Shown piece by piece: positions 49,439-57,761 of a DNA stretch of 64,000 bases. The stretch's first letter is position 1. Each line of letters opens with the position of its first letter. The notes below the pieces were generated by a model, which made no database searches, had not been told where the DNA came from, and saw only the letters and a program-made list of their open reading frames with translations. A program made the translations under genes and the position numbers. This DNA is from Bdellovibrio bacteriovorus HD100 (lineage in GTDB: Bacteria > Bdellovibrionota > Bdellovibrionia > Bdellovibrionales > Bdellovibrionaceae), in NCBI RefSeq assembly GCF_000196175.1, contig NC_005363.1:3410001-3474000 (forward strand), in the 5' to 3' direction.

Positions 49439-50173
49439 TTAGCGAGGGCTGGCGTTGCGGTTTAGTAGCACGATGTAGTCTTTGGCGCCGGTTTGTTCCA
49501 TCATGCCTGAGTATTTGTTTTCTTCAAATTTCTTGCGATAGGTTTTTCTAGCCACTTCGCGCACCATACAGCCCAGATGTCCGGTGCCTGCCAGATCGCG
49601 GGTTTCATCCAGATCACACACCGGCTGGAAGGCTTCTTCCTGCTCGCGGGTCACTGGGAACTTCATGACCGAAAAACTTGTCACGTCCATTTTGTACTCT
49701 TCCTTCAAGCGATTGGCAGGGCCTTTTTTCACAAGTTGCGAAGAATAAATGTAAGGGACAATCACCACCACACGCAGACCCTGCGCGCGAGCATTATTCA
49801 CACCTTCAACAAAACGGGACATTTCTTTTTGGACATCCAGGCGCATGGTGGAATTGAAAAGCTCCACGTAAGGCAGTTGCGGGTCCACGACAATGACGTC
49901 GTACTTTGAGCCTTGTTCTTGATTGGCTTCCATAAAGCCTCTCCACAGCTCCAAATCCTCGATTTGGCCCGGAGTCACACCCAGAAACACGATCGGCGCA
50001 TTTTTGACTTCCATGCGCAGTCGTTCGTAGATGCCTTTTCCCAATGTTTCGGGAACTTCAACCTGAGAAAATTTGATCTTGGGAATCGAACGCTCCTGAA
50101 TCTGAAAATTCATGGAGAAAAACACACCCAATGCAATCACAGCGACGGCGCTGACCCAATACAAGTATTTCAT
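49439..50173 (-). CDS. Membrane-anchored protein of unknown function (244 residues)
   Basis: I start at ATG 50173 (MKYLYW) because a signal anchor (about residues 4-22) follows directly; the longer frame has no supporting site. The soluble part shows alternating strands and helices (APIVFLGVTPGQIEDLELWRGF, YDVIVVDPQLPYVELFN, LRVVVIVPYIYSS), like a Rossmann-type or SGNH-type fold facing the periplasm. I cannot name a family. The gene is divergent from the pantothenate operon. Confidence 0.7.
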   Translation of the reverse strand: MKYLYWVSAVAVIALGVFFSMNFQIQERSIPKIKFSQVEVPETLGKGIYERLRMEVKNAPIVFLGVTPGQIEDLELWRGFMEANQEQGSKYDVIVVDPQLPYVELFNSTMRLDVQKEMSRFVEGVNNARAQGLRVVVIVPYIYSSQLVKKGPANRLKEEYKMDVTSFSVMKFPVTREQEEAFQPVCDLDETRDLAGTGHLGCMVREVARKTYRKKFEENKYSGMMEQTGAKDYIVLLNRNASPR

Positions 50174-50321
50174 GAGCGGAACTTTACTTAGTTTAAGAGC
50201 TAAGTCCAGCGCCCACGGCCGCATTTACGCATATTGGCAAGAATCGTTGAAATCTGCTAGAATTGTGTTAGGTTGCGAACATTACAGAGGACTTGATCCC
50301 GCAAAGGACAGGTACCCACAT

Positions 50322-51041
50322 ATGAATGCGACAAAGACTGTACCTACATATCTTATTATTGGCTCTGGCCGTGTCGCACGACATGTTGCCCACTATTTCC
50401 ACTTACTCAATTTAAAATATCAAACCTGGGACCGCAGCGAGGACATCTCTGCTTTGGCGGGCAAAGTTTCTGCGTGCTCGCACATTCTGCTGGCGATCAG
50501 CGACAGCTCTTTGGAGTCTTTCTATCAAGAGCATCTGGCAAAGCACGAAGATAAAACGCTCGTGCACTTCTCGGGTGCTTTGTATTTCAAAGGAATGATC
50601 GCGGCACACCCGCTGATGACCTTTGGTCCGGACCTTTACGATCTTTCGACCTACCAGCAGATTCATTTTGCTCTGACTGGATGTGATTCCCTGGATGAAG
50701 CCCTGCCGGGACTTTCCAATCCTTATTCCAACATCTTCGCCTTTGAAAAAGCCCGCTATCACGCCTTATGTGTGCTGGGTGGAAACTTCACCACTTTGTT
50801 GCTTGCCAAGATGCTTGAAGGCTTTGCCGAGATGAAAATACCGCAAAGTGCCGCCAAGCCTTATATTGAAAGAGTGATACAGAACACTTTGGCGAACCCT
50901 GGAGATGCCTTCACCGGCCCGTTGGCGCGCAAAGATGCTGCCACAGTCGAAAAGAATCTGCAGGCTCTGAAAGACGATCCTTATCAGGCCGTTTACAAAG
51001 CCTTTCTAGAAACCCTTTGGCCTGAGTATCCGCGAAAGTGA
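50322..51041 (+). CDS. Rossmann/DUF2520 protein at the head of the pantothenate operon, candidate ketopantoate reductase (PanG-like)
   Basis: The 239-residue protein has an N-terminal NAD(P)-binding fold (YLIIGSGRVARHVAHYF, residues 9-25) and a C-terminal helical dehydrogenase-type domain (ALCVLGGNFTTLLLAKMLEGF onward, ending in GPLARKDAATVEKNLQAL) that fits DUF2520. It stands seven bases before panB in an operon that lacks panE. A non-PanE ketopantoate reductase, PanG, was described in the pantothenate operon of Francisella (from memory). This gene is therefore the best local candidate for reducing ketopantoate to pantoate with NADPH. Start ATG 50322; AAAGGA is about 13 bases upstream. Confidence 0.7.
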   Translation: MNATKTVPTYLIIGSGRVARHVAHYFHLLNLKYQTWDRSEDISALAGKVSACSHILLAISDSSLESFYQEHLAKHEDKTLVHFSGALYFKGMIAAHPLMTFGPDLYDLSTYQQIHFALTGCDSLDEALPGLSNPYSNIFAFEKARYHALCVLGGNFTTLLLAKMLEGFAEMKIPQSAAKPYIERVIQNTLANPGDAFTGPLARKDAATVEKNLQALKDDPYQAVYKAFLETLWPEYPRK

Positions 51042-51048
51042 GGGCCCT

Positions 51049-51840
51049 GTGAAAACCATCCTCGATTTCCACGACAAGAAAAGCAAAAAGCAAAAGATCT
51101 CGATGATCACTTGCTATGACTATTCCTTCGCCCGCATTGTGGCCGACAGTGATATCGACTGCATTCTGGTCGGAGACTCTTTGGCGATGGTGATGCTGGG
51201 TCATTCCACCACGCTGGATGTTTCCGCCAGTGTCATGGCTCATCACACAGCCGCCGTTGTGCGCGGGGCGGGTGATAAGTTTGTGATCGCGGATCTGCCA
51301 TTCATGAGTTACCGCAAAGGCCTGACCGCCAATATGACGGCTGTTGAAAAAGTGATGAAGGCCGGTGCTCACGCCGTGAAGCTGGAAGGCGCTGCCGGAA
51401 ATTTGAAACTGGTCCGCCATCTGGTGGATTCAGGTGTGCCGGTGATGGGACATCTGGGCCTGACTCCGCAATCAGTCAATCAACTGGGTGGATTCAAGGT
51501 TCAGGGCCGTGATGAAAAAGCCCAAAAGAAAATTCTGGAAGCCGCTCTGCAACTGCAGGACGCCGGGGCTTTTTCCGTGGTTCTTGAATGTGTCCCTTCG
51601 AAACTGGCCAAAGAAATCACCGCAGCCCTGGAGATTCCAACTATCGGAATCGGTGCGGGCGTGGATTGCGACGGACAGGTGCTGGTACTGCAAGATATGC
51701 TCGGCATGAACCAAGGCTTCAAACCGAAGTTCGTGAAAACATACCTTGATGGCTTTAACACCATTAAAGGTGCCTTGAACCAGTATCATCAGGAAGTCAG
51801 CACCGAAATCTTCCCGTCCGAGAAAGAGAGCTATTCATGA
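51049..51840 (+). CDS. panB: 3-Methyl-2-oxobutanoate hydroxymethyltransferase
   Basis: PanB adds a hydroxymethyl group from methylene-tetrahydrofolate to 2-ketoisovalerate, giving ketopantoate. The 263-residue protein has the metal-binding region VGDSLAMVMLGH, ADLPFMSY, the AVKLEGA segment and VPVMGHLGLTPQS, all typical. The start is GTG 51049 with GAGGG just upstream. Its stop overlaps the panC start (ATGA). Confidence 0.97.
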   Translation: MKTILDFHDKKSKKQKISMITCYDYSFARIVADSDIDCILVGDSLAMVMLGHSTTLDVSASVMAHHTAAVVRGAGDKFVIADLPFMSYRKGLTANMTAVEKVMKAGAHAVKLEGAAGNLKLVRHLVDSGVPVMGHLGLTPQSVNQLGGFKVQGRDEKAQKKILEAALQLQDAGAFSVVLECVPSKLAKEITAALEIPTIGIGAGVDCDGQVLVLQDMLGMNQGFKPKFVKTYLDGFNTIKGALNQYHQEVSTEIFPSEKESYS

Positions 51841-52592
51841 CCCAAGTCCTGCGCTCTCCTTCTGAATTTCAAGCCTGGCGCCGCAAGCAATCCGGCACGG
51901 TGGGTTTTGTTCCCACCATGGGGGCTTTGCACACGGGTCACGAGGAACTGATCAAACAAGCCCGCAAGAACAACGACCTTGTGGTGCTTTCCATTTTCGT
52001 GAACCCGACCCAGTTCAATGACCCAAAAGATTTGGAAAAATATCCACAGACCTGGGATCAGGATCTGGCGATGGCCGAAAGAAACAACGTCGATGCGATC
52101 TTTTTTCCGCGCTATCCTGACATGTACCCGGACAATTACCGCTATAAAGTTTCTGAAAACGAATATTCCACCCTGCTGGATGGCGCCCACCGCCCGGGTC
52201 ACTTTGATGGAGTGCTGTCGGTGGTGATGAAACTTTTCAATGTGGTTCGCCCGACCAAGGCGTATTTCGGAGAAAAGGACTTCCAGCAATTGACCCTGAT
52301 TCAAGGCATGGTGGAAAGCTTCTTTATGGACCTGGAAATCGTTCCGGTCCCGACCGTGCGTGAAGAAGACGGCCTGGCAAAAAGTTCGCGCAATCTGCGC
52401 CTAACTCCGGAAGAGCGAAAGAAAGCTCCGGCCATCTTTAAAGCCATTACGAATAGCAAAACCGCTGCGGAAGCTGCGGCTTCTTTGTCAGCTCAAGGAT
52501 TTATCGTGGATTATGTGACGGATGTGGGAAACCGCCGCTTCGTCGCCGCCAAACTCGGTGAAGTGAGGTTGATCGACAATGTCCAAATCTAA
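51837..52592 (+). CDS. panC: Pantothenate synthetase
   Basis: PanC joins pantoate and beta-alanine using ATP. The 251-residue protein carries VPTMGALHTGHEELIKQAR (ATP-binding HxGH motif), NPTQFN, the pantoate-binding DGAHRPGHFDGV, AYFGEKDFQQ and KSSRNL (KMSKS-like). It is about 30 residues shorter than E. coli PanC at the C-terminal domain. It overlaps panB by four bases and coaBC by fourteen. Confidence 0.97.
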   Translation: MTQVLRSPSEFQAWRRKQSGTVGFVPTMGALHTGHEELIKQARKNNDLVVLSIFVNPTQFNDPKDLEKYPQTWDQDLAMAERNNVDAIFFPRYPDMYPDNYRYKVSENEYSTLLDGAHRPGHFDGVLSVVMKLFNVVRPTKAYFGEKDFQQLTLIQGMVESFFMDLEIVPVPTVREEDGLAKSSRNLRLTPEERKKAPAIFKAITNSKTAAEAAASLSAQGFIVDYVTDVGNRRFVAAKLGEVRLIDNVQI

Positions 52593-53850
52593 AGTTCTCT
52601 TCATGATGACAGGCTCTATTGCCTGTTACAAAGCCTGTCATGTGGTTTCGCGTCTGGTGCAGAATAACTGTGACGTTCAGGTTGTGGCATCCCCGTCGGC
52701 CTTGAAGTTTGTCGGCAACGCCACCCTGGAAGGCCTGACGGGCAAACCCGTCATCAGCGATATGTATGCCATGGGGAACGTCATGGATCATATCCACCTG
52801 ATGCGTTGGGCGGATGTGATTTTGGTGGCACCAGCCACCGCAAATTTCATCAACAAAGCCGCGCAAGGTGTGGGTGATGATTTGTTGCAGACTCTGTTCC
52901 TGGCACATGACTTTAAAAAACCATTCCTGGTGGCGCCAGCCATGAACACCAGCATGTACCTGCACCCGGTGACTCAAAAATCCCTGACCGCTCTTAAAGA
53001 AATGGGCGTGCAGATCCTGGACACCGCTTCCGGCATTCTAGCCTGTGGTGAAGAAGGCTGGGGCAAACTGCTGGAACCGGATCTGATTCTGAAAATGACT
53101 TTGGAAGCACTTCATAAACCAGCACAGGACACCGCAGTAGCTTCGGTCGCTCCGAAGTCTTCTGCTCTTTCCAAAGTGAAAATCCTGATCACCGCCGGGG
53201 GCACGCAAGAGCCCATCGACACGGTTCGTGTGATCAGCAATCTCAGTTCGGGCCGCACCGGCATTGCCCTGGCTGAATACATGACTCAGATGGGTTTTGA
53301 TGTGACTTTGCTGCAAGCCCACGCTTCGCCCAAGACGGAACACGTCACCCGCCGCGATCAGTTTGTCAGTTTTGCAACTTTGGATGAAAAGATGAAACAC
53401 TACCTTTCCACCGAGGATTTCACCCACGTGATCCATGCGGCGGCCGTAAGTGACTATTCTGTCGACCACATCGAAGTCGATGGCCAAAGCTTCCGTCCGT
53501 TTGAGGTGAAAAAAGTCAGCTCTGACGCAGACAAGATGAGCATTCACCTGAAGCGCAACCACAAGATTGTGGACCGCCTGAAGGACTATTCCAAAAACAA
53601 GGACCTGAAGGTGATTGCGTTTAAACTGACCAGTCACGCCACTCCAGAACAACGAACCCGCGCCGTGGAAAAGCTTTTTGCCAACTCCCACGCCGACTTC
53701 GTCGTTCACAATGATTTAAGCGAAATTGATATCGTCAACCGCACCCACAAGTTCACGCTGTTCAATCACGAAGGCTTTGTTGCCTGTGAAAATCTGGATC
53801 AACTGACCAGTGAACTGATTCGTGTGGTTCTGCCAAAGGATTCTTTATGA
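52579..53850 (+). CDS. coaBC: Bifunctional phosphopantothenoylcysteine synthetase/decarboxylase
   Basis: The enzyme couples cysteine to phosphopantothenate and then decarboxylates the product to 4'-phosphopantetheine. The N-terminal flavin decarboxylase domain (CoaC, residues 1-180) shows [16 protein letters not shown] (catalytic His), [10 protein letters not shown] and APAMNTSMY, with the Cys loop [10 protein letters not shown]. The C-terminal synthetase (CoaB, about 195-423) has [20 protein letters not shown] and AAAVSDY. Start ATG 52579 lies inside the end of panC, and the stop overlaps the coaX start. Confidence 0.96.
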
Positions 53851-54617
53851 TTTTGTGTCTTGATGTGGGTAACACCCAGATTTATGCCGGGCTTTTTGAC
53901 AAGGACAAGATGGTTCTTTCTTTCCGTAAGAACTCCAAAAGCGGGGCTTCTTCCGATGAAACCGGCATTTTCCTGCGCACGGCCATCCGCGAAAATGGAT
54001 TTGATCCGGCGAAGGTAAAACAAATCGCCATCTGCAGTGTCGTTCCGGAGGTGATCTATTCCCTGCGCGGCGCCTGCATGAAGTACTTCAATATCAATCC
54101 GTTCATCCTGCAGGCCGGGGTTAAAACCGGCCTGAAGATCAAGTACAGAAACCCACTGGAAGTCGGCGCCGATCGTATTGCCAACTCGATTGCGGCGACT
54201 CACCTGCACCCGGGTAAAAATCTGATCCTGGTGGACTTGGGCACGGCCACCACATTCTGTGCGGTTTCCAAGGACAAGGACTATCTGGGGGGATCCATCG
54301 TGGCGGGTTTGCGTCTTTGCATGGAGGCCCTGGAAAGCAAAACGGCCAAGCTTCCGTCCGTGGAAATCGTGGCGATGCACGAGGCCCTGGGGCGTGCGAC
54401 AATCGAAAGCATCCAGTCCGGTCTGTACTATGGCCATCTGGGCACCATCAAAGAACTGACGGAGCGAATCACCAAAGAATGCTTCCAAGGGGAACGTCCG
54501 ATGGTGATCGGCACCGGTGGTTTTTCGTATTTGTTTGAAAAAGAGAAAGTATTCGACGAAATCGTGCCGGACCTTGTTCTTAAAGGCATGCTGATCGCTC
54601 TGCAACACAACGCTTAA
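53847..54617 (+). CDS. coaX: Type III pantothenate kinase
   Basis: CoaX phosphorylates pantothenate, the first committed step to CoA, and is not inhibited by CoA like type I kinases. The 256-residue protein has the ASKHA phosphate motifs [13 protein letters not shown] (residues 5-17) and [11 protein letters not shown], with [16 protein letters not shown] between them. Its ATG overlaps the coaBC stop (ATGA). This kinase type needs a monovalent cation. Confidence 0.96.
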
Positions 54618-54627
54618 GGATTTATTT

Positions 54628-55002
54628 ATGAATATCTCATTGCTTAGAACCAAAATTCACCGCGCCACCGTTACCGGAGCCGATCTGAACTATGAGGGCT
54701 CCGTCAGCATCTGTCCGGATCTGATCAAAGCCTCTGGTTTGCTGATGAATGAACGTGTGGATATTTACAACTGCAACAACGGCGCCCGCTTTTCCACGTA
54801 CGTGATCAAGGGTAAAAAAGGTGAAATCTGCCTGAATGGGGCTGCTGCCCGTCACGTGCAAAAAGGCGATCTGGTGATCATCTGTTCTTACTGTGGTCTG
54901 AGCATGGATGAAGCCAAGAAACATGAGCCGACAGTGGTTTTTGTAAACGCAAAAAACAAAGTCACTGAAAAGCGCAAAGAAGACCGCAAGAACAACAAGT
55001 AG
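54628..55002 (+). CDS. panD: Aspartate 1-decarboxylase
   Basis: PanD makes beta-alanine from aspartate. The 124-residue proenzyme shows the self-cleavage site Gly24-Ser25 (NYEGSVSICP), which generates the pyruvoyl cofactor, and NGAAARHVQKGDLVIICSY. It closes the operon ten bases after coaX. The lysine-rich tail after residue 110 is an extension. Two hairpins follow. Confidence 0.97.
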   Translation: MNISLLRTKIHRATVTGADLNYEGSVSICPDLIKASGLLMNERVDIYNCNNGARFSTYVIKGKKGEICLNGAAARHVQKGDLVIICSYCGLSMDEAKKHEPTVVFVNAKNKVTEKRKEDRKNNK

Positions 55003-55013
55003 CCTTAAAAAAC

Positions 55014-55071
55014 GGCGGGCAACCCGCCTAGGTTCCAAAAAGAACGGGAAGCCCGCCAAAGGGCCTTCCCG
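55014..55071 (+). terminator. Two hairpins ending the pantothenate/CoA operon
   Basis: GGCGGG (55014-55019) pairs with CCCGCC (55023-55028), and CGGGAAG (55045-55051) pairs with CTTCCCG (55065-55071). Neither has a long T run, so termination may be shared or partly Rho-dependent. Confidence 0.55.
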
Positions 55072-55110
55072 CTCTTGACCCCGCGACGAAATTCCTTCAG
55101 TTTAGGCCGT

Positions 55111-56943
55111 ATGGCTATCACTCTTCTGCAACTGCAATCCGGCCACAAGGCCTTTGGCGCCAAAGTTCTCTTTGACGATGCCACTTTCGCGATCAACGAA
55201 GGTGAACACGTCGGCGTCATCGGTCCCAACGGCGCCGGCAAATCCACTCTGTTTAAAATTCTGGTCGATCAGGAACATCTTGATGAAGGGATCGTGACCA
55301 AATCCCAGCAGCTGCGTCTGGGCTATCTGGAACAGGAATCGGACTGGGACGTCGATCAAAAGGTCGAAGAGTATCTGGAAAAAAACTGCATCAAGCCCCT
55401 GTGGGAACTGAAACAGTTCGGCCTGAAGCTGGGTCTGACGGAAGGCCACTTCCAGTCTCATCTGAAACAGCTCAGCGGTGGCTACCGCATGCGCGTGAAA
55501 CTTTTGTACCTGATCGGACAAGAGCCCAACCTGCTATTACTGGATGAGCCGACGAACTTTCTGGATCTGGAAACACTTTTGGTTCTGGAAAGCTTCCTGC
55601 AGGAATACAAGGGCGCGTTCCTGCTGATTTCGCACGACCGCGAATTTCTGCGTCGGGTGACGGATCATATTCTGGAAGTCGAATCCGGTGACATCGTAAA
55701 GTTCCCCGGAAGTCTTGATGACTATTTCGAACAAAAACAAATGCTGGCTGAAATCCTGCAAAAGCAGGTTCTAAGCCAACAAGCCAAAAAGAAATCCATC
55801 ATGGACTTTGTGACCCGTTTCGGGGCCAAAGCCACCAAAGCCCGCCAGGCGCAAAGCCGCTTGAAGGCTTTGGAAAAAATGGAGGTCATCGAAGTCAAAG
55901 CCGCACCCACCCATTCACATATTTATATTCCACCAGCCTCCCCGACCGGGAAGATGATCCTGGAAGTGGAAAATGTCGAATGTGGTTATGGCGACAAGGT
56001 GATTCTGAAAGATGTGACCCTGCGCCTGGAGCGCGGCAACCATCTGGGCATCGTCGGACTGAACGGCGCCGGCAAGTCCACTTTGTTAAAATCCCTGGGC
56101 GAGCAGATCCCGCTGGTGCGTGGATCCATCAAATGGGGCCATCAGGTCAGTCTGTCTTACTTTGCCCAGCATACTCCGGAGTCTCTGAACCCCGAGCACA
56201 CTGTTTTGGAGGCCATGGCTTCTGCCGCCCACAAAGAGGTGACCCAGCAGGATGTGCTGAACATCGCCGGAAGTTTGCTTTTCTCAGGCGAAAATGTTCA
56301 CAAGAAGGTCAAAGTCCTTTCCGGTGGCGAAAAGTCCCGCGTGGCTTTGGGACAGATTCTGCTGCAGAAATCACCGTTGCTGTTGCTGGATGAACCGACG
56401 AATCACCTTGATTTTGACACGGTCGAGGCCTTGACCACCGCTTTGGAAAAATACGAAGGCACCATCATCACGGTCAGCCACGATCGCGGCTTTATCGGCC
56501 GCGTGGCCAACAAAATCTTGGAGGTGAACCACGGGAAGCTGACCTTGTATCCCGGCACCTATGATGAATACGTCTGGAGTCTGCAAAAAGGCTTCCTGGC
56601 AGAACGGGACCTGAACGAGGGCGCGGCAACGCAAAAAGTCAGTTCCGAAAAAGCCACTGAGGCTCCGAAGTTCAACTACAAGGAAGAACGAAAGAAGCTA
56701 GAGACCCAGATCAAAAAGGCCCAGAAACTGATTGAAGACTGTGACAAGAAGATTGCCGATCTCACTAAAAAGAGAGACGCTTTAAATGAAAATCTGATGA
56801 CCGCGGCCGGAGACAAAGCCGCTGGCCTTGCCAAAGAACTGCATGAACTGAGCGGGGCCATTGAAGACCTGGAATCCTCCATGCTGCAAGCGATGGAAGA
56901 CCAGCAGAAATTTGAGGACGAGCTGAAACAGCTTGTGGGGTAA
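55111..56943 (+). CDS. ABC-F ATPase, Uup-like with C-terminal coiled coil
   Basis: ABC-F proteins act on the ribosome rather than in transport. The 610-residue protein has two ATPase cassettes: GPNGAGKST, LSGGYRMRVKL and LLLLDEPTNFLD in the first, and GLNGAGKST, LSGGEKSRVAL and LLLLDEPTNHLD in the second. The charged linker between them lies near 220-280. A C-terminal coiled coil (about 530-610) matches Uup, which binds DNA and ribosomes. I start at ATG 55111, where homology begins. Its stop overlaps the ATG of the lipoprotein gene downstream (TAATG). Confidence 0.93.
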   Translation: MAITLLQLQSGHKAFGAKVLFDDATFAINEGEHVGVIGPNGAGKSTLFKILVDQEHLDEGIVTKSQQLRLGYLEQESDWDVDQKVEEYLEKNCIKPLWELKQFGLKLGLTEGHFQSHLKQLSGGYRMRVKLLYLIGQEPNLLLLDEPTNFLDLETLLVLESFLQEYKGAFLLISHDREFLRRVTDHILEVESGDIVKFPGSLDDYFEQKQMLAEILQKQVLSQQAKKKSIMDFVTRFGAKATKARQAQSRLKALEKMEVIEVKAAPTHSHIYIPPASPTGKMILEVENVECGYGDKVILKDVTLRLERGNHLGIVGLNGAGKSTLLKSLGEQIPLVRGSIKWGHQVSLSYFAQHTPESLNPEHTVLEAMASAAHKEVTQQDVLNIAGSLLFSGENVHKKVKVLSGGEKSRVALGQILLQKSPLLLLDEPTNHLDFDTVEALTTALEKYEGTIITVSHDRGFIGRVANKILEVNHGKLTLYPGTYDEYVWSLQKGFLAERDLNEGAATQKVSSEKATEAPKFNYKEERKKLETQIKKAQKLIEDCDKKIADLTKKRDALNENLMTAAGDKAAGLAKELHELSGAIEDLESSMLQAMEDQQKFEDELKQLVG

Positions 56944-57761
56944 TGACGATGTTGCGCGTGATGGTACTGACTGTATTGGCATTTCAATTGGCGGGTTGTG
57001 CAAGTTACTTCAAGAAGAAAGACTGCGAATCCATCAACTGGTTTGAACACGGACAAAAAGTGGCGATGCGCGGTCAATGGCTGAATGCAGATCCGGTGCT
57101 GAATGAATGTCGCAAAGTCGAAGCCGACATTCAGGAATCCCAACTGGACAAAGGCTTCAAAAGTGGTGTTGAAAAGTACTGCACCAACACCAACGCTTAC
57201 ATCATCGGAAAAAGCGGTGATTTCTTTTCTCGCGACATCTGCGAAGGACCCCAGATCAATGTTCTAATCGGCGAACATCGCAAAGGCACCCTCGATTACT
57301 GCGCCAAATCCAACGGATTTACGGCCGGCACTTCCGGAAAAAAGTATCAGAATGTCTGCCCGAAAGAGCTTGAACCGGCATTCCTGAGCGAATACCGCAA
57401 AGGTCGCAAAAAATACGTTCAAAGCCTGATCGACAGCAAGTCTTCAGAAATCCGCAGTCTTGAGATGGATATTCTGCACAAGCGCAACAATTTAAGTTTT
57501 GCTCGCAGCAGTTTAAGTGCCATGGAGGCGGAAAAAAGCGGTCTGGAATCCAGCAAGTCCTCTGCAATGCTAAATCAGCAAGGCCATCTGGTGACGCACT
57601 TCAACTCTCAGATTTCGGTGCTTGATGGGAATATCAACAGCAAAAAATCCGAGGTGTTTTCGCTGCAAAGTGATTTGAATAGCCTGGAAAACACCCGAGA
57701 AAAACTGCAGAAGGACATTTCGACTTTCAAAGAAGAGTTGCCAAGCCTGGACAACCCTTAA
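56943..57761 (+). CDS. DUF2799-type lipoprotein with coiled coil
   Basis: The 272-residue lipoprotein has the signal LAGC (acylation at Cys19). Residues 30-145 show the DUF2799 pattern of repeated WFEHG, YC, DICEG, EHRKGTLDYC, VCP and EYRKGRKKYV blocks with paired cysteines. A long coiled coil (about 160-265) follows, giving an extended shape that could reach the cell wall. It is translationally coupled to the Uup-like gene, and ends four bases inside the convergent gene. Function unknown. Confidence 0.8.
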   Translation: MTMLRVMVLTVLAFQLAGCASYFKKKDCESINWFEHGQKVAMRGQWLNADPVLNECRKVEADIQESQLDKGFKSGVEKYCTNTNAYIIGKSGDFFSRDICEGPQINVLIGEHRKGTLDYCAKSNGFTAGTSGKKYQNVCPKELEPAFLSEYRKGRKKYVQSLIDSKSSEIRSLEMDILHKRNNLSFARSSLSAMEAEKSGLESSKSSAMLNQQGHLVTHFNSQISVLDGNINSKKSEVFSLQSDLNSLENTREKLQKDISTFKEELPSLDNP

